Source: Corynebacterium silvaticum (GTDB lineage Bacteria > Actinomycetota > Actinomycetes > Mycobacteriales > Mycobacteriaceae). Taken from it: a DNA stretch of 64,000 nucleotides. The notes under the pieces are model-generated. The model was not told the origin of the DNA, ran no database searches, and saw only the letters and a list, made by a program, of their open reading frames with translations. Positions 17,836 to 27,569 of the stretch are shown here, piece after piece. The stretch is from the NCBI RefSeq assembly GCF_004382825.2, contig NZ_SDQO02000002.1, positions 1-64,000 on the forward strand, written 5' to 3'. A program made the translations under genes and the position numbers. The stretch's first letter is position 1, and each line of letters starts with the position of its first letter.

Positions 17836-19433
17836 CAGCTCTTCATCGCCTCTCGCTCAATTGTCTTGTCGGGTTGGGGGTGCTTTGGACTCAATGCCCA
17901 CCTGTCTTGGCACCCAAAAGGTCCAGCCAGCGCCAGCGGGTCGCACCCGTCGTGATCGCGACTCACCTTATCCACCGATTTTCCGAGCATCTGGCGAATC
18001 ACCAATGCCACGATAATAAGAATCAAACCATCTCGACCAAGAATGAAAAGATCGAGTAACCCCGCCGGAGCCCCCTTGTTCTCAGCTCCAAGAAGGTGCC
18101 ACATGAGGATGGTCCAGGTGGCGGCGTCGATAAGCCCCCAAGCAAAAATCAACCGCCAATAAGGCAGCGCAAGGACCGCGAGCGGAACCAGCCACAACGA
18201 ATACTGCGGACTCCACACCTTATTAATCAAGAGGAACGCCGCAACGATAAGAAAAACAAGTTCTGCAACCCTGGGTCGCCTACGCACGCATAACCCTAAA
18301 ACGGCAATGCCCACGCACGCCGCAATGAACAACAGCAGAGTCACCATGTTGAGGTCTGTCGGGGTCTTCCCCGCAGGATCCAGGCCAGACCATCCCAATT
18401 CCCGAGAAAGCACAGCATAAATGGTGGTCCATTCCCACCCGCGCTGAGAGTTAAGCCGCAGGAACTCACCCCAGGCGTTGGGATAAGCAAGCATCACGGG
18501 GACGTTAATAACCAGCCACGTGGCCAGTGCTCCCGCAACAAGGACACACCAAGCTCGTAGTTTTTTGCTCCGCAGCGCCACGATCAACAATGCGCCGAGC
18601 AGGAAAGCCGGCCACAGTTTGAAGGAGGTGCCCACGCCGATCAATATGCCTGTGGTCACCAGATGGTGGCGTCGAAAAGCTACGAGCGCCCCTATAGCCG
18701 CAGCGATCGCGAGAATGTCCCAGTTAGTAAAAGCATGAACAACAACAAGGGGCGACGCAGCAACCAGCACCACATCCCACACGCGATTTCCCGCCAGCTC
18801 CGCGAGCATCGCCACCACCGCTGCCCACAGCACTGCCATAGTCAGCGCAGTAATGGTGAAGTAGAAAGAGACCTCAGGGACACTAGGGAACAGCGCATGA
18901 ATGGCCGGATACCCCAGCCGAGTGATCGTTGCCATGATCCATTGGAAGATTCCCGTCAACACGGGATATTCCATGTATCTAGTAACGCCATTTTCCTGCC
19001 AGGAATACGAATAAGGGAAGCCCGGTTGGTCTAATCCACGCCCGCTGTAGAGCGGAATAATATCCGTGTAGCAAGCGGAAACATACTGTTTGTTACCGGA
19101 CCAATCCAGCTGGGCTGTGCCGGCGACCTCGTTTCCGTGGAGACAGTTGGCCTTTGCCATGTACGCGAGACTGAGAAAGCTCAGGGCGACGGTCACGAGC
19201 AGGCGCAGGGGTGTCCACCAGCGTTGTGTCCCTACCTGGGAAAATCTCCCCAAAGGTCCGCCCAGAAACTCCGTAAAACTACGCGCGATGGGTTCGCTGC
19301 GGCCAGGGGAAACCCGAGAGTGAGGGTTACCAAGTGTTAGGGCACCTCGTCTAGCGCCTCTTCGCTCCTTAGTCATCGCTGGTGTGGATTCCCTTCGGAA
19401 AGAATGTCCTGCATAGAGCGCGGCCTGTGTCAC
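17835..19433 (-). CDS. GT87-family (DUF2029) membrane glycosyltransferase
   Basis: This is a polytopic protein of up to 532 residues with about 10-12 helices and a short basic C-terminal tail. It resembles GT87 polyprenol-phosphate-mannose-dependent mannosyltransferases of actinobacteria. After the first helix there is an exported loop with an acidic/aromatic segment (CYTDIIPLYSGRGLD), as expected for GT-C enzymes, and a later VWSPQYSLWLVPL motif. The start could be ATG 19376 (MTKERRGARRGAL) rather than the upstream codon at 19433. Likely function is adding mannose or arabinose to a lipoglycan or wall polysaccharide outside the membrane; the acceptor is unknown. It lies between ponA and rpsF. 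Confidence 0.75.
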   Translation of the reverse strand: MTQAALYAGHSFRRESTPAMTKERRGARRGALTLGNPHSRVSPGRSEPIARSFTEFLGGPLGRFSQVGTQRWWTPLRLLVTVALSFLSLAYMAKANCLHGNEVAGTAQLDWSGNKQYVSACYTDIIPLYSGRGLDQPGFPYSYSWQENGVTRYMEYPVLTGIFQWIMATITRLGYPAIHALFPSVPEVSFYFTITALTMAVLWAAVVAMLAELAGNRVWDVVLVAASPLVVVHAFTNWDILAIAAAIGALVAFRRHHLVTTGILIGVGTSFKLWPAFLLGALLIVALRSKKLRAWCVLVAGALATWLVINVPVMLAYPNAWGEFLRLNSQRGWEWTTIYAVLSRELGWSGLDPAGKTPTDLNMVTLLLFIAACVGIAVLGLCVRRRPRVAELVFLIVAAFLLINKVWSPQYSLWLVPLAVLALPYWRLIFAWGLIDAATWTILMWHLLGAENKGAPAGLLDLFILGRDGLILIIVALVIRQMLGKSVDKVSRDHDGCDPLALAGPFGCQDRWALSPKHPQPDKTIEREAMKS

Positions 19434-19622
19434 GCGTATCTATACAAATAATCGTGTTTTTATCTCCCAACGGTAGTGCATTATCGACGCACACCGTCGT
19501 ACGTGCAAGGCCTGCTCGCATACAACAACTCTCCACCGCGATCTGCACTCGTGGTGCAGAACTTTGCGATGGAGAGTTAATTCTGCGCATTACTCACAGG
19601 ACTTAGCAAGACCTAGCCGAGC

Positions 19623-21905
19623 TTAGCCACCAAGCAGCGGAAGCAGGAGATCAGGGAGAAGACCTCCGCCACCACCTGGCGCTGCAGGAGGTTGTCCGTC
19701 AGGAGCTCCCGGCACTGCTGGGGCCCCAGGGGCTTGTCCGTCAGGGGTCGGGGCTTCTTCTGGTTTAGGCTCATTGCGGCGCGTAGTGGCCACAGGCGGC
19801 GGCGCGTAGGTGTACTTGCCGCTAGCCCAACCGATGGATTCTGCGGCCTTGAACTTCTCCACGCTCTTGCCTTGGAGAGAGTTATCTTCGATGTCTTTCC
19901 ACAGCTCTGCCGGGAGGTTCGAGCCGTACATCAGACCGCCCCACGAGTTAAGCAGCGGGGAGTTGTCAGAGGTTCCAGCCCACACTGCCGTCGCCAGCTG
20001 TGGGGTGGCACCGAGCATCCATGCGTCTTTGTTGGAGCCGGTATCCCCGAGCTGTGTGGTACCCGTCTTGGCAGCAGAAGGACGTCCCCCTGCGAGACTA
20101 TTGCCGTTGGACCACGCTGCGATCGGTGCCATGGCGTCAAGGACGTTGGTCGCCACTTTTTCGGAGACGCGGCGTTCGCCGTCGGACTTTTCGTGCTGAT
20201 ACAAGACTTTGCCGTCGACGGTCTCGATTTTCTCCACAAAGTATTCTTTGTGCCAGACACCGTAGTTAGCCAAGGTGGCCATCGCGTGCGCCATGTCCAG
20301 AGGGCGCGACTGGTACTGACCCAGAATGACGCCCTCATAGGGCTGGTTTCCGTTCTCGGTCAGGGTCTTTTCAATCCCCGGCAGCGAACGCGCTACGCCC
20401 AACGCGTGGGCCATATCGGCGGTGTCCTGGCTACCGTTTTTCAGATCTCCCTGTAGACGAAGGAAGCTAGTGTTGTAGGACTTCTTCAGGGCTTCCTTAA
20501 TGGTGCAGCTACCACAGCCCTGATCAACGTTTTTCACGGTGATGCCGCCAGGCAGAGTGAAGGGATCTGAGCTGTAATACGCAGACGTTGGAATTCCTTG
20601 TTGCAGCGCTGCTGCGAGCCCAAAGATTTTAAAGGTCGAACCGGTTTGCAGCGGAGCGTTGGCGTAGTCATATCCACCAGCGTCTTCTCCGCCGTAGTAA
20701 GCGCGCACCGCGCCGGTGCTTGGCTCGACGCTCACGGCGGCCACGCGAGTCTTTGCCTGCTCGTCCGCCAGGTTCTTCTTGACCGCATCGACGGTGGCCT
20801 GCTGAGCCTTTTGGTCAATGGTGGTGGTGATGCGTAGGCCCAGCGTTTGGACCTCATCTTCCGTGATTCCCAGGCTTGTCAGTTCCGCCATAACCTGGTT
20901 CTTGATCAGACCGTTTGTGCCGTCAGCCTCGGTGTATGCCTGGTTGAGAGCGGGGTCGATGGTGTCCGGATAGACCAGCCCGGCGCGCTCATGGGGGTCG
21001 AGCCAGCCAGAGCTCACCATGCCGTCGAGGACGTAATTCCAGCGCAGTTCAGATTCTCCGCGGTTGGTCCAGGGGTCAAGTTGACTTGGGCGCTGGATGG
21101 CCGCAGCGAGTACTGCAGATTGCGCAACGTTGAGATCGGAAGCAGGGATCCCAAAGTAGGCGCGTGCCGCAGAGTCGATGCCGTAGGCGTTGCGTCCAAA
21201 GTAGATGGTGTTGAGGTAAGCGCTGAGGACTTCGTCTTTGCTCCATTCATTAGCCATTTTGACGGAGTAGACGAGCTCCTTTACTTTGCGCATATAGGAG
21301 TAATCGTTACCCACCACCATGTTCTTCACGTATTGCTGGGTGATGGTGGATCCGCCACCGGCTGATGGATTGCCGGTGAGTTGGCCGATGATAGCGCGCC
21401 CGAAACCGGTGAAGGAGAAGCCTGAGTTGGTGTAGAACTCGCGGTCTTCTGCCGCTAAGACAGCGTGGCGGGTTACTTCTGGTACCTGTTCAATGGGCAC
21501 TTGGGTGCGGTTGCCGTCTGGTGGGACGATTTTTGCAAGCTGGGTTTCACCGTCAGAGGCAAAGATCTGAGAAACCTGTTTGGTTACCAGCTCGCTTGGC
21601 TCTGGCACGTCGGTGACTATGTAGGCCGCTGCGAAAGCCACGAATGGTGCGATCACGAGCGCCGCGATGGTGGTCAGGATCGTGGGCTTCACCCATTTTG
21701 GCCGAGCTTGAGGCTTGGCTTTTTTGGGGCGCGAGTTGCGGGTGCGCGCGCCGGCAGCGGCTTTGCCCGCGGGGCGTCCAGGCTTCTTTTTTTGCGGCTG
21801 GCCAGAGCGGCCTGCGGGGCGCTTGGCTTTAGCGTTGCCCTTGTTGGCATCCGATGAGCCGTTGTTCGGCTTTCTTGATGCCTTGTCCTTATCTGAATCT
21901 GCCAA
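19623..21905 (-). CDS. ponA: Class A penicillin-binding protein (bifunctional)
   Basis: The 760-residue protein has a basic, Lys/Pro/Gly-rich cytoplasmic head (residues 1-72) and one membrane anchor (about 75-97). The GT51 transglycosylase has catalytic Glu in AAEDREFY (about 153) and GGGSTITQQ. The transpeptidase has TGSTFK (421-426, S423 nucleophile), SYN (476-478) and KTGTT (613-617). The tail is Pro/Gly/Ala-rich and ends in a short hydrophobic run. It polymerises and cross-links peptidoglycan. The predicted start is a TTG. The DUF5318 gene upstream is the usual actinobacterial neighbour. Confidence 0.95.
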   Translation of the reverse strand: MADSDKDKASRKPNNGSSDANKGNAKAKRPAGRSGQPQKKKPGRPAGKAAAGARTRNSRPKKAKPQARPKWVKPTILTTIAALVIAPFVAFAAAYIVTDVPEPSELVTKQVSQIFASDGETQLAKIVPPDGNRTQVPIEQVPEVTRHAVLAAEDREFYTNSGFSFTGFGRAIIGQLTGNPSAGGGSTITQQYVKNMVVGNDYSYMRKVKELVYSVKMANEWSKDEVLSAYLNTIYFGRNAYGIDSAARAYFGIPASDLNVAQSAVLAAAIQRPSQLDPWTNRGESELRWNYVLDGMVSSGWLDPHERAGLVYPDTIDPALNQAYTEADGTNGLIKNQVMAELTSLGITEDEVQTLGLRITTTIDQKAQQATVDAVKKNLADEQAKTRVAAVSVEPSTGAVRAYYGGEDAGGYDYANAPLQTGSTFKIFGLAAALQQGIPTSAYYSSDPFTLPGGITVKNVDQGCGSCTIKEALKKSYNTSFLRLQGDLKNGSQDTADMAHALGVARSLPGIEKTLTENGNQPYEGVILGQYQSRPLDMAHAMATLANYGVWHKEYFVEKIETVDGKVLYQHEKSDGERRVSEKVATNVLDAMAPIAAWSNGNSLAGGRPSAAKTGTTQLGDTGSNKDAWMLGATPQLATAVWAGTSDNSPLLNSWGGLMYGSNLPAELWKDIEDNSLQGKSVEKFKAAESIGWASGKYTYAPPPVATTRRNEPKPEEAPTPDGQAPGAPAVPGAPDGQPPAAPGGGGGLLPDLLLPLLGG

Positions 21906-22109
21906 CTGACTTGTGCTTCCTTGTTATTTATCTTTGTGCAGTGAAACTTGTAGTCACGTTATTCAAACTTTACTGCTCATTCCGCGCTATCACTAGGTCC
22001 CACGCGTACGCAGCGCCAGCGGCTCCACGCGACTGGTTGCTAAAAGAGCGTATCGACGCCCACCCAACTGCGCCGTTCACTTAGAGCTTAAGGGCAGGTC
22101 ACCAGGGGT

Positions 22110-22487
22110 TTATGTGCGCTTGTTACCGTCGTCTGAGGCGGTCACAGAGCGCAGCAAGTGGTTCCATTTGCACGCTGCGCAGACCCCTACAGTGTGGACC
22201 GTAAATTCTTTTCCTTGTGCAGCAAATTCACCTATCTCCTCAAGGCTGCGCGCACTTCCGGAAGCCCGCCCGAGCTCCTCGCCATAAACCCAATAGACGG
22301 TCCTAAGGTCAGGGTCTTCACAAATTGGGCAGGGGCGGTGTGCTGGTTCGCCGTGAAATCGTGCGGCCGCGACGAGAAGGAAGTCGGCGTCGCATAGCGA
22401 ATCTGTGGTGATCGCGCCTTGTTTCCACAATCCAAGGCTGTGCCGACGATCCCATTGATGCGATACTTCGTTTCTGAAGACGAGCAT
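22110..22487 (-). CDS. DUF5318 family protein
   Basis: This is a 125-residue protein. Two cysteine pairs, CPIC (53-56) and CAAC (103-106), suggest a zinc ribbon. The segments WDRRHSLGLWKQG and VCAACKWNHLLRS match the DUF5318 family, which is found next to class A PBP genes in actinobacteria. No function is established. It is encoded upstream of ponA on the same strand. Confidence 0.8.
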   Translation of the reverse strand: MLVFRNEVSHQWDRRHSLGLWKQGAITTDSLCDADFLLVAAARFHGEPAHRPCPICEDPDLRTVYWVYGEELGRASGSARSLEEIGEFAAQGKEFTVHTVGVCAACKWNHLLRSVTASDDGNKRT

Positions 22488-22667
22488 CGCACAATTCTAG
22501 CGCAGTTTTCTCACCCCTCACGGGTGTTCTTCTCTTAACCCCGCGTATCCGCCTCCGAGCGCGAGCAAAAAGCCACTTACGTGCGTCGATAAGCTGCCGC
22601 ACGTAATTATTCCGCCGCTTTTGACTGCGCAACGGGTGTGCCTCAATGTGTTTGTTGCACAAAGTAC

Positions 22668-22709
22668 TTGGTGCTTATTACCACCAAACTATTTTTCAGT
22701 AATTAGAAT
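22668..22709 (+). promoter_or_regulatory. Promoter region of the MarR regulator, leaderless start
   Basis: A -10-like TAGAAT at 22704-22709 is only 7 bases before the ATG at 22717, so the mRNA is probably leaderless, which is common in corynebacteria. The inverted repeat TTGGTG/CACCAA (22668-22673 and 22682-22687) lies across the -35 region and could be an autoregulatory site. Both points are inference. Confidence 0.4.
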
Positions 22710-22716
22710 ACGTTTT

Positions 22717-23178
22717 ATGACGTCGCAGACTCCTTACGAACTTGCAGAAAAGATCCGCCCGGCTCTGACCCAGCTCTATGTGCTGTACTTTCGGGTCGCG
22801 GAGCAGTCTGACCTGACGCAGCCTCAGCTCACCATCATGACGCGTCTGTCCAACTCCGGCCCCGCCCGCATCAGCCACATCGCCCAGGCTGAAGGCATCC
22901 GTATGCCCACTGCGTCTAATGCGCTTCATCACCTGGAAAAACGCGGGATCGTCGAACGCATTCGCGACGAGTCCGACCGCCGCGGCGTCAAGGTGCAGCT
23001 CACAGAATTCGGCCAAGCTGAATTGCTGCGCGTGGGAGAAGAGCGCACAAAGTACCTGGCAGATATGCTCGCCACTTTGCCGCCCGAGGAATACGCCCAG
23101 ATGGACAAGGTTGCGGACGTTATCAACAAGCTCTCCACCACGTACACGTCATCCATGTTGGAAAACGAAAAGGACTAA
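22717..23178 (+). CDS. malR: MarR-family regulator, probable MalR orthologue
   Basis: The 153-residue protein has the MarR winged helix: LTQPQLTIMTRL, the recognition-helix region IRMPTASNALHHLEKRGIV, and the wing RIRDESDRRGVKVQLTEFG. Dimerisation helices lie at both ends. The ATG at 22717 is chosen because the -10 lies just upstream; longer upstream frames have no ribosome-binding site. In C. glutamicum a MarR regulator of cell-envelope stress, MalR, sits between the ponA/DUF5318 pair and a universal stress protein gene. The same order here supports orthology. Confidence 0.75.
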   Translation: MTSQTPYELAEKIRPALTQLYVLYFRVAEQSDLTQPQLTIMTRLSNSGPARISHIAQAEGIRMPTASNALHHLEKRGIVERIRDESDRRGVKVQLTEFGQAELLRVGEERTKYLADMLATLPPEEYAQMDKVADVINKLSTTYTSSMLENEKD

Positions 23179-23260
23179 TCCCAACATCTTGCGTAGGAAG
23201 ATTCGCTTTCCCGCTCACGCGCTCAGCGAATCTCTCATGCTGCGGTAGAGTTTTGAGTCG

Positions 23261-24238
23261 ATGGCAAAGAAGTCAGATAGTTCTAAGAAGTCCTCCCCCA
23301 CAGGCTTCGCGCACGACCCAGTCCGCGTCCTCGTCGCATGGACCCCTAATTCCACAGGCTCAGCGGCCCTTGATTGTGCCGCATGGTTTTCCCGAACCAC
23401 CAGCGTGGAAGTCCGCTGCGTGACCACTTTCCTCCGGCCCTGGCCCTCTCGCACGGGCAAAAAACTCGGAACGAAATACAAAAAGTGGTTCAAAAAAGAA
23501 GCCGCTGCCTGCGAAGAAGCCGTAAAGCGGGACCTTATCCGCGCGGATATCTCCCAAGAACATTGGAACTCAACCGTCTCCGTCTTCTGTGACGGAACCA
23601 ACGAGGCGGCACTTCTCTCCGATGTTGCCGCAGACTTCCGCGCAGACATAGTCATATTGGGTTCTGACGCTGCAGCCCCTAAAGGTCGTTTCCTCGCTGG
23701 ATCGACCGCCGACGCATTGCTGCACTCCTCCCCTAACCCGCTGGCGCTTACGCCACGTAAACCCAGCCTTTCCAAGCGCGGCGTCACCAGGGTCAACTTT
23801 GCCTACACCGGCGACGACACCGATAGTCAAGCGCTCATCCGCGCCGCGGCCCTTGCCGCTGCATGGAATGTACCGTTGCGCGTTCTTGCTCTTTCCCCTA
23901 GCGATTTTGGGGTTCCGCCTATCTCAGACTCCGTGGAGTTGCCGCGAGACATCGCCCTTGAGTGGCGGGAAAACACCCTTGCGGTACTGGATCGAGCCAG
24001 AGATACCGTGCACAAGGAACAACCCGAGGTCAACGTAGAGACGCACATTGCTTCTGGTGCCGGATGGCAGGGAGCTATAGACGCAGTGAAATGGAAAAAA
24101 GGCGATCTTCTGTGCTTTGGCTCCACCCCTCTTGGTGCTTTTGAGCGGGTGTTCATCGGGTCTCAAGCAACGGAGATCCTCCCCTACGTGAGCGTGCCCG
24201 TGTTGATGATTCCGGCAACGAGCAAGTCTTCAAAGTAG
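23261..24238 (+). CDS. Universal stress protein, two tandem USP domains
   Basis: This is a 325-residue cytoplasmic protein. The first USP fold starts at VRVLVAWTPNSTGSAALDCA and the second at VNFAYTGDDTDSQALIRAAA. The second ends LCFGSTPLGAFERVFIGS followed by VPVLMIP, close to the G-2x-G-9x-G(S/T) ATP-binding pattern. The first ends ILGSDAAAPKGRFLAGSTA, similar but shifted. Its N-terminus is Lys/Ser-rich. It lies 82 bases after the MarR gene, probably in the same transcript, and upstream of the SDR gene. Confidence 0.85.
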   Translation: MAKKSDSSKKSSPTGFAHDPVRVLVAWTPNSTGSAALDCAAWFSRTTSVEVRCVTTFLRPWPSRTGKKLGTKYKKWFKKEAAACEEAVKRDLIRADISQEHWNSTVSVFCDGTNEAALLSDVAADFRADIVILGSDAAAPKGRFLAGSTADALLHSSPNPLALTPRKPSLSKRGVTRVNFAYTGDDTDSQALIRAAALAAAWNVPLRVLALSPSDFGVPPISDSVELPRDIALEWRENTLAVLDRARDTVHKEQPEVNVETHIASGAGWQGAIDAVKWKKGDLLCFGSTPLGAFERVFIGSQATEILPYVSVPVLMIPATSKSSK

Positions 24239-24279
24239 CCTCGAACGCACGACATCACACACGGCAAGGAAGGTACGTC

Positions 24280-24950
24280 ATGAGTCGCTGCGCAGTAGTC
24301 ACAGGAGCCAGCCAGGGCGTGGGGTTAAGCGTTGCCCAATTACTCCTGGAACACGGCTGGACCGTCTACACCCACTATCGCACTGCCCCCGCCGCCATCA
24401 ACCACCCCAATGTGCACTGGTGGGGCAGGCAGATTTTGCACAAGATCTCCCCGCAGGTGCCGTCTCGGAGCTGACCCAGATCGGCCCTATCGACGCTCTC
24501 ATCCACTGCGCCGGTGTCGCTTCCCTAGGCAGAGTCTCTACCGTTAAGCGTTCCGACTGGGAACTGCATATGTCCGTCAATCTCCATACCCCGGTGGAGC
24601 TCACCGCGGCCTTGCTGCCGCAGCTACGATCTGCTTCCGGCCATGTTGTGTACATAAACTCGGGAGCGGGAATGCGGACGAACCCACAGTGGGGGGCTTA
24701 TTCCGCTAGTAAATTCGCTGCACGGGCCTGGTGTGACGCACTTCGCCTTGAAGAGCCTATGATTTGTGTTACATCCGTGTTTCCGGGAAGGATCGACACA
24801 GGGATGCAACGAAGCATCGTCGAACAAGAGAGTGGCGTTTACAACGGATCTGCGTTTATCGCCCCTGCTTCCGTGGCAAAACTTGTGCTCACCTCTCTAG
24901 AAACCACCGTGGACGCCCACATACCCGAGATCATCGTCCGGCCGCGTTAA
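24280..24950 (+). pseudogene. Short-chain dehydrogenase/reductase, single frameshift
   Basis: The ATG at 24280 follows GGAAGG. It opens with the SDR cofactor motif VVTGASQGVG, but this frame stops at 24474. A second frame carries the rest of an SDR: the ALIHCAGVASLG strand, the active-site YSASK, and the C-terminal region to 24950. Adding one G to the run GGGG at 24422-24425 joins them (HWW-GQADFAQDL) into a normal SDR of about 223 residues. As written the enzyme is truncated before its active site. The substrate is unknown. Confidence 0.8.
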
Positions 24951-24982
24951 CGCGTAGTGCCGGAAGGACAAGAGAGTTCTTT

Positions 24983-25456
24983 ATGGCCAAGCACCTCGAA
25001 CACCCAGAAAACGACCTCCAGTCCGACGCAGACTATGTCAATCGGCACCGCCCGGATCCCACAACCTTTGATGAGCTTGCCGACGCCCCCGACCCGCTCC
25101 ACCAAGCAACACTCAACCGGCATTCTACACGACAAGCCGTGGCCTGGGCGATTGGCACTCCGATTGTCACGGGGATCGTCGCATTCATTCTGGCGATTGT
25201 CTCCCGCACACTCGGCGGCCCACTCTGCGATTCCGGCCACGCCACCTGGATCTGCAGCCGTTCTGCGGAAATCTGGTGGCCACTGCTGACCAGCCTTATC
25301 CCCCTTGCCAGCACTCTCAGCTGCGGCATCATCCTGTGGCGCAAGTACATCACATACACCCGGTGGCGCCCGTGGATGGGCACATTTTGGGTGCTTGTGC
25401 CCTGGATGATGCTGTGGATGGTCACTGTATTCCAGATGACCATCGTGGGGCATTAG
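24983..25456 (+). CDS. Conserved hypothetical membrane protein
   Basis: The predicted 157-residue protein starts at ATG 24983 after AAGGACAAGAGAG. A polar N-terminal half of about 50 residues (rich in Asp, His and Pro) is followed by three hydrophobic segments (about 52-72, 92-112 and 125-150). Two cysteines (LCDSGHATWICS) lie in the loop after the first helix, which would face outside. It follows the SDR gene by 32 bases and may be in its operon. I recognise no family. Confidence 0.65.
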   Translation: MAKHLEHPENDLQSDADYVNRHRPDPTTFDELADAPDPLHQATLNRHSTRQAVAWAIGTPIVTGIVAFILAIVSRTLGGPLCDSGHATWICSRSAEIWWPLLTSLIPLASTLSCGIILWRKYITYTRWRPWMGTFWVLVPWMMLWMVTVFQMTIVGH

Positions 25457-25482
25457 GCAACAATGCTAACGCCCCAAGGCCC

Positions 25483-26427
25483 TCATGCTTGGGCGAGGGT
25501 GGCTTCCCGCGCGACCTCCACACAGTGGTCCCGGCCGCAGTTCCTGGTAGCAGGATTCTCATAGCATTCCGGGCACATCAGTACTAGGTCACGGCACTCA
25601 TCTTCATTGATGCAGTGCTCAAACTTATTGGTGGCTTTACCGCACTGAACGCAGTGCCCTAGCTGAATAAATCCTGGGTCTTGTACGCCATTGCCAAACT
25701 CCATGTGCATGCGTTTATCAAAGACATACAGGGAGCCTTCCCACAGGCCCTCATTGCCGTATTTTTCGCCATAACGCACGATGCCGCCATCGATTTGATA
25801 CACCTCTTTGAACCCGCGGTTCTTCATAAGCGAGGAGAGGATCTCACAGCGGATGCCGCCAGTGCAGTATGAGACGACCGGCTTATCTTTCATCCAATCG
25901 TACTTACCGCTTTCCAGCTCACGAATAAAATCGTGGGTGGTGTTTACATCTGGCACAACGGCATTTTTAAACTTACCGATCTGCGCTTCCATCGCATTAC
26001 GGCCATCGAAGAAGACGACGTCGTCGCCACGCTCTTCAACGAGTTTGTTAACTTCCTCCGGCTTCAAGTGAACGCCGCCGCCGATCACGCCGCGTTTGTC
26101 CACCTTGAGTTCACCTGGCACGCCAAACGCCACGATCTCATCGCGAACTTTCACGCTGAGCTTGGGAAAATCTTCTGCCTCGCCATCAGACCACTTGAAT
26201 TCTGTTCCACGGAAACCAGGATATTCACGGAACTTCCTGATATATCGCTTGCAGGCTTCCATGTCACCGCCAACGGTTCCATTGATTCCATGCTCAGAAA
26301 TGAGAATGCGGCCTTTAAGACCAAGCAGCTCACACATATCGCGCTGCCATAGCATCAATGCCTTGGGGTCAACGATGGGAGTGAACTTGTAATATAGGAG
26401 GATTTTGCTTTGGGACACAAAGGTCAT
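25483..26427 (-). CDS. trhO: tRNA uridine(34) hydroxylase (TrhO/YceA, rhodanese domain)
   Basis: This is a 314-residue protein. The N-terminal domain has [12 protein letters not shown] and [13 protein letters not shown] rhodanese domain carries the catalytic cysteine in YCTGGIRCE (C188). A C-terminal part is rich in cysteine pairs (CVQCGK, CPEC, NCGRDHC) that may bind a metal. TrhO proteins make 5-hydroxyuridine at the wobble position of tRNAs. It is convergent with the preceding membrane-protein gene. Confidence 0.9.
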   Translation of the reverse strand: MTFVSQSKILLYYKFTPIVDPKALMLWQRDMCELLGLKGRILISEHGINGTVGGDMEACKRYIRKFREYPGFRGTEFKWSDGEAEDFPKLSVKVRDEIVAFGVPGELKVDKRGVIGGGVHLKPEEVNKLVEERGDDVVFFDGRNAMEAQIGKFKNAVVPDVNTTHDFIRELESGKYDWMKDKPVVSYCTGGIRCEILSSLMKNRGFKEVYQIDGGIVRYGEKYGNEGLWEGSLYVFDKRMHMEFGNGVQDPGFIQLGHCVQCGKATNKFEHCINEDECRDLVLMCPECYENPATRNCGRDHCVEVAREATLAQA

Positions 26428-26663
26428 CGTACTCTGTAGAGCAGAAGGAGAAAAAGCGAAAATGGTGTTTCATAAGGCGCGATGCGTCATACAAACCACC
26501 ATAGGGCCGTAGCTACCAGCCAAGAGGTTCGATTTTCACGATTATTCCACAGGGTATTCCCATAGCTTTACCCGACAAAGAGGTCTAAAGTTTCCAAGAC
26601 TGATTGTTTTGATGACATCTCAGCAATCTCAACTATCTTTCTTTAGTCACCGAGAGGCTCGTC

Positions 26664-27323
26664 GTGACCGAATTTTTACATATGCTCCAAGATACTCAGG
26701 GGCTTCTTACCAGCGTTGGCCTGATTGGTCTAGCACTGATCGTCTTCGCTGAAACCGGCATCCTGCTGGGATTCTTCCTTCCCGGCGACTCACTCTTATT
26801 TGCAGCCGGAATGCTCGCCAACGGCGACAAACCTCTCGCTCCCCTATGGGTAGTGTGCCTCACCGTAGGCATCGCCGCATTCGTGGGCAACGAAGTCGGC
26901 TACTTTGTGGGGAAGAAAGTCGGCCCAGCCGTTATGAATAGCTGGGCAGGCCGAAAGATCGGAATAGAGCGGCTACATTCCGCCGAAGAATTCTTTGTGC
27001 GCCGTGGATCCGCTGCCGTATTCCTGGGTCGATTCATCCCCATCGTGCGAACCCTTGTCCCAGTACTCGCAGGCATGAACAAGATGAACTACAAAAAGTT
27101 CTCCTTGATCAACCTAGCTGGTGCCATCGTCTGGGGCATGGGAGTTCCCGTCCTTGGCTATCTACTCGGCGGTATTTCTTTTGTGCGCAACAACATTGAA
27201 ACCCTGCTCCTCGCCGTGATCTTTGTTTCAGTCATCCCAGTGCTCATTGAGTTCTTGCGCGGCCGCAAAAATCGGGTGAAGATCATCGCTTCAACCGAGC
27301 CCATGGAGCGCACTCAGGCATAA
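26664..27323 (+). CDS. DedA-family membrane protein
   Basis: This is a 219-residue protein with about five helices. The DedA/SNARE-associated motifs are present: ETGILLGFFLPGDSLL, GNEVGYFVGKKVGP, and the conserved basic segment FLGRFIPIVRTLVPVLAGM. Family members take part in lipid or proton homeostasis in the membrane, and some flip undecaprenyl phosphate. It is a single gene with a strong terminator right after it. Confidence 0.9.
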   Translation: MTEFLHMLQDTQGLLTSVGLIGLALIVFAETGILLGFFLPGDSLLFAAGMLANGDKPLAPLWVVCLTVGIAAFVGNEVGYFVGKKVGPAVMNSWAGRKIGIERLHSAEEFFVRRGSAAVFLGRFIPIVRTLVPVLAGMNKMNYKKFSLINLAGAIVWGMGVPVLGYLLGGISFVRNNIETLLLAVIFVSVIPVLIEFLRGRKNRVKIIASTEPMERTQA

Positions 27324-27347
27324 GTGAGTCTTTCCCCAACGTTCTTC

Positions 27348-27371
27348 AGCCCGCTTCCCGCGGGCTTTTTT
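27348..27371 (+). terminator. Rho-independent terminator of the dedA gene
   Basis: AGCCCGC (27348-27354), a 5-base loop and GCGGGCT (27360-27366) are followed directly by a run of Ts. Confidence 0.9.
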
Positions 27372-27487
27372 CTTGCTTGCGAGCATCGTTTTGCCTGTAT
27401 CAAAGGAATTGTTTGGGGGATCAACCATTAGTCGCAGCAACAACTAAGTAGCACCTAAGTAAGACAAACCTTACCCCCACAAAAAGA

Positions 27488-27521
27488 AAGGTTAGGCATC
27501 CCTTACCTATTTGGTTATATT
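27488..27521 (+). promoter_or_regulatory. Candidate DtxR box and promoter of the HtaA-domain gene
   Basis: The sequence AGGTTAGGCATCCCTTA (within 27488-27507) matches the left half of the DtxR consensus TTAGGTTAGSCTAACCTAA well and the right half partly, about 13 of 19. A -10-like TATATT is at 27516-27521 and the start codon at 27570. Iron-dependent repression by DtxR would fit a haemin-uptake gene. This is inference. Confidence 0.5.
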
Positions 27522-27569
27522 TAGACCCCGACATAGCAAGTTTTCCCTCATCTGTCGGAAAGATAACCC

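Noticed and set aside
24764..24982. Longer start for the membrane protein ending at 25456
   Set aside because: The extension overlaps the conserved C-terminal part of the SDR in another frame; the ATG at 24983 has its own ribosome-binding site.
26515..26540. GGTTCGATT resembling a tRNA T-loop
   Set aside because: No acceptor stem, anticodon arm or CCA-like end can be folded around it.
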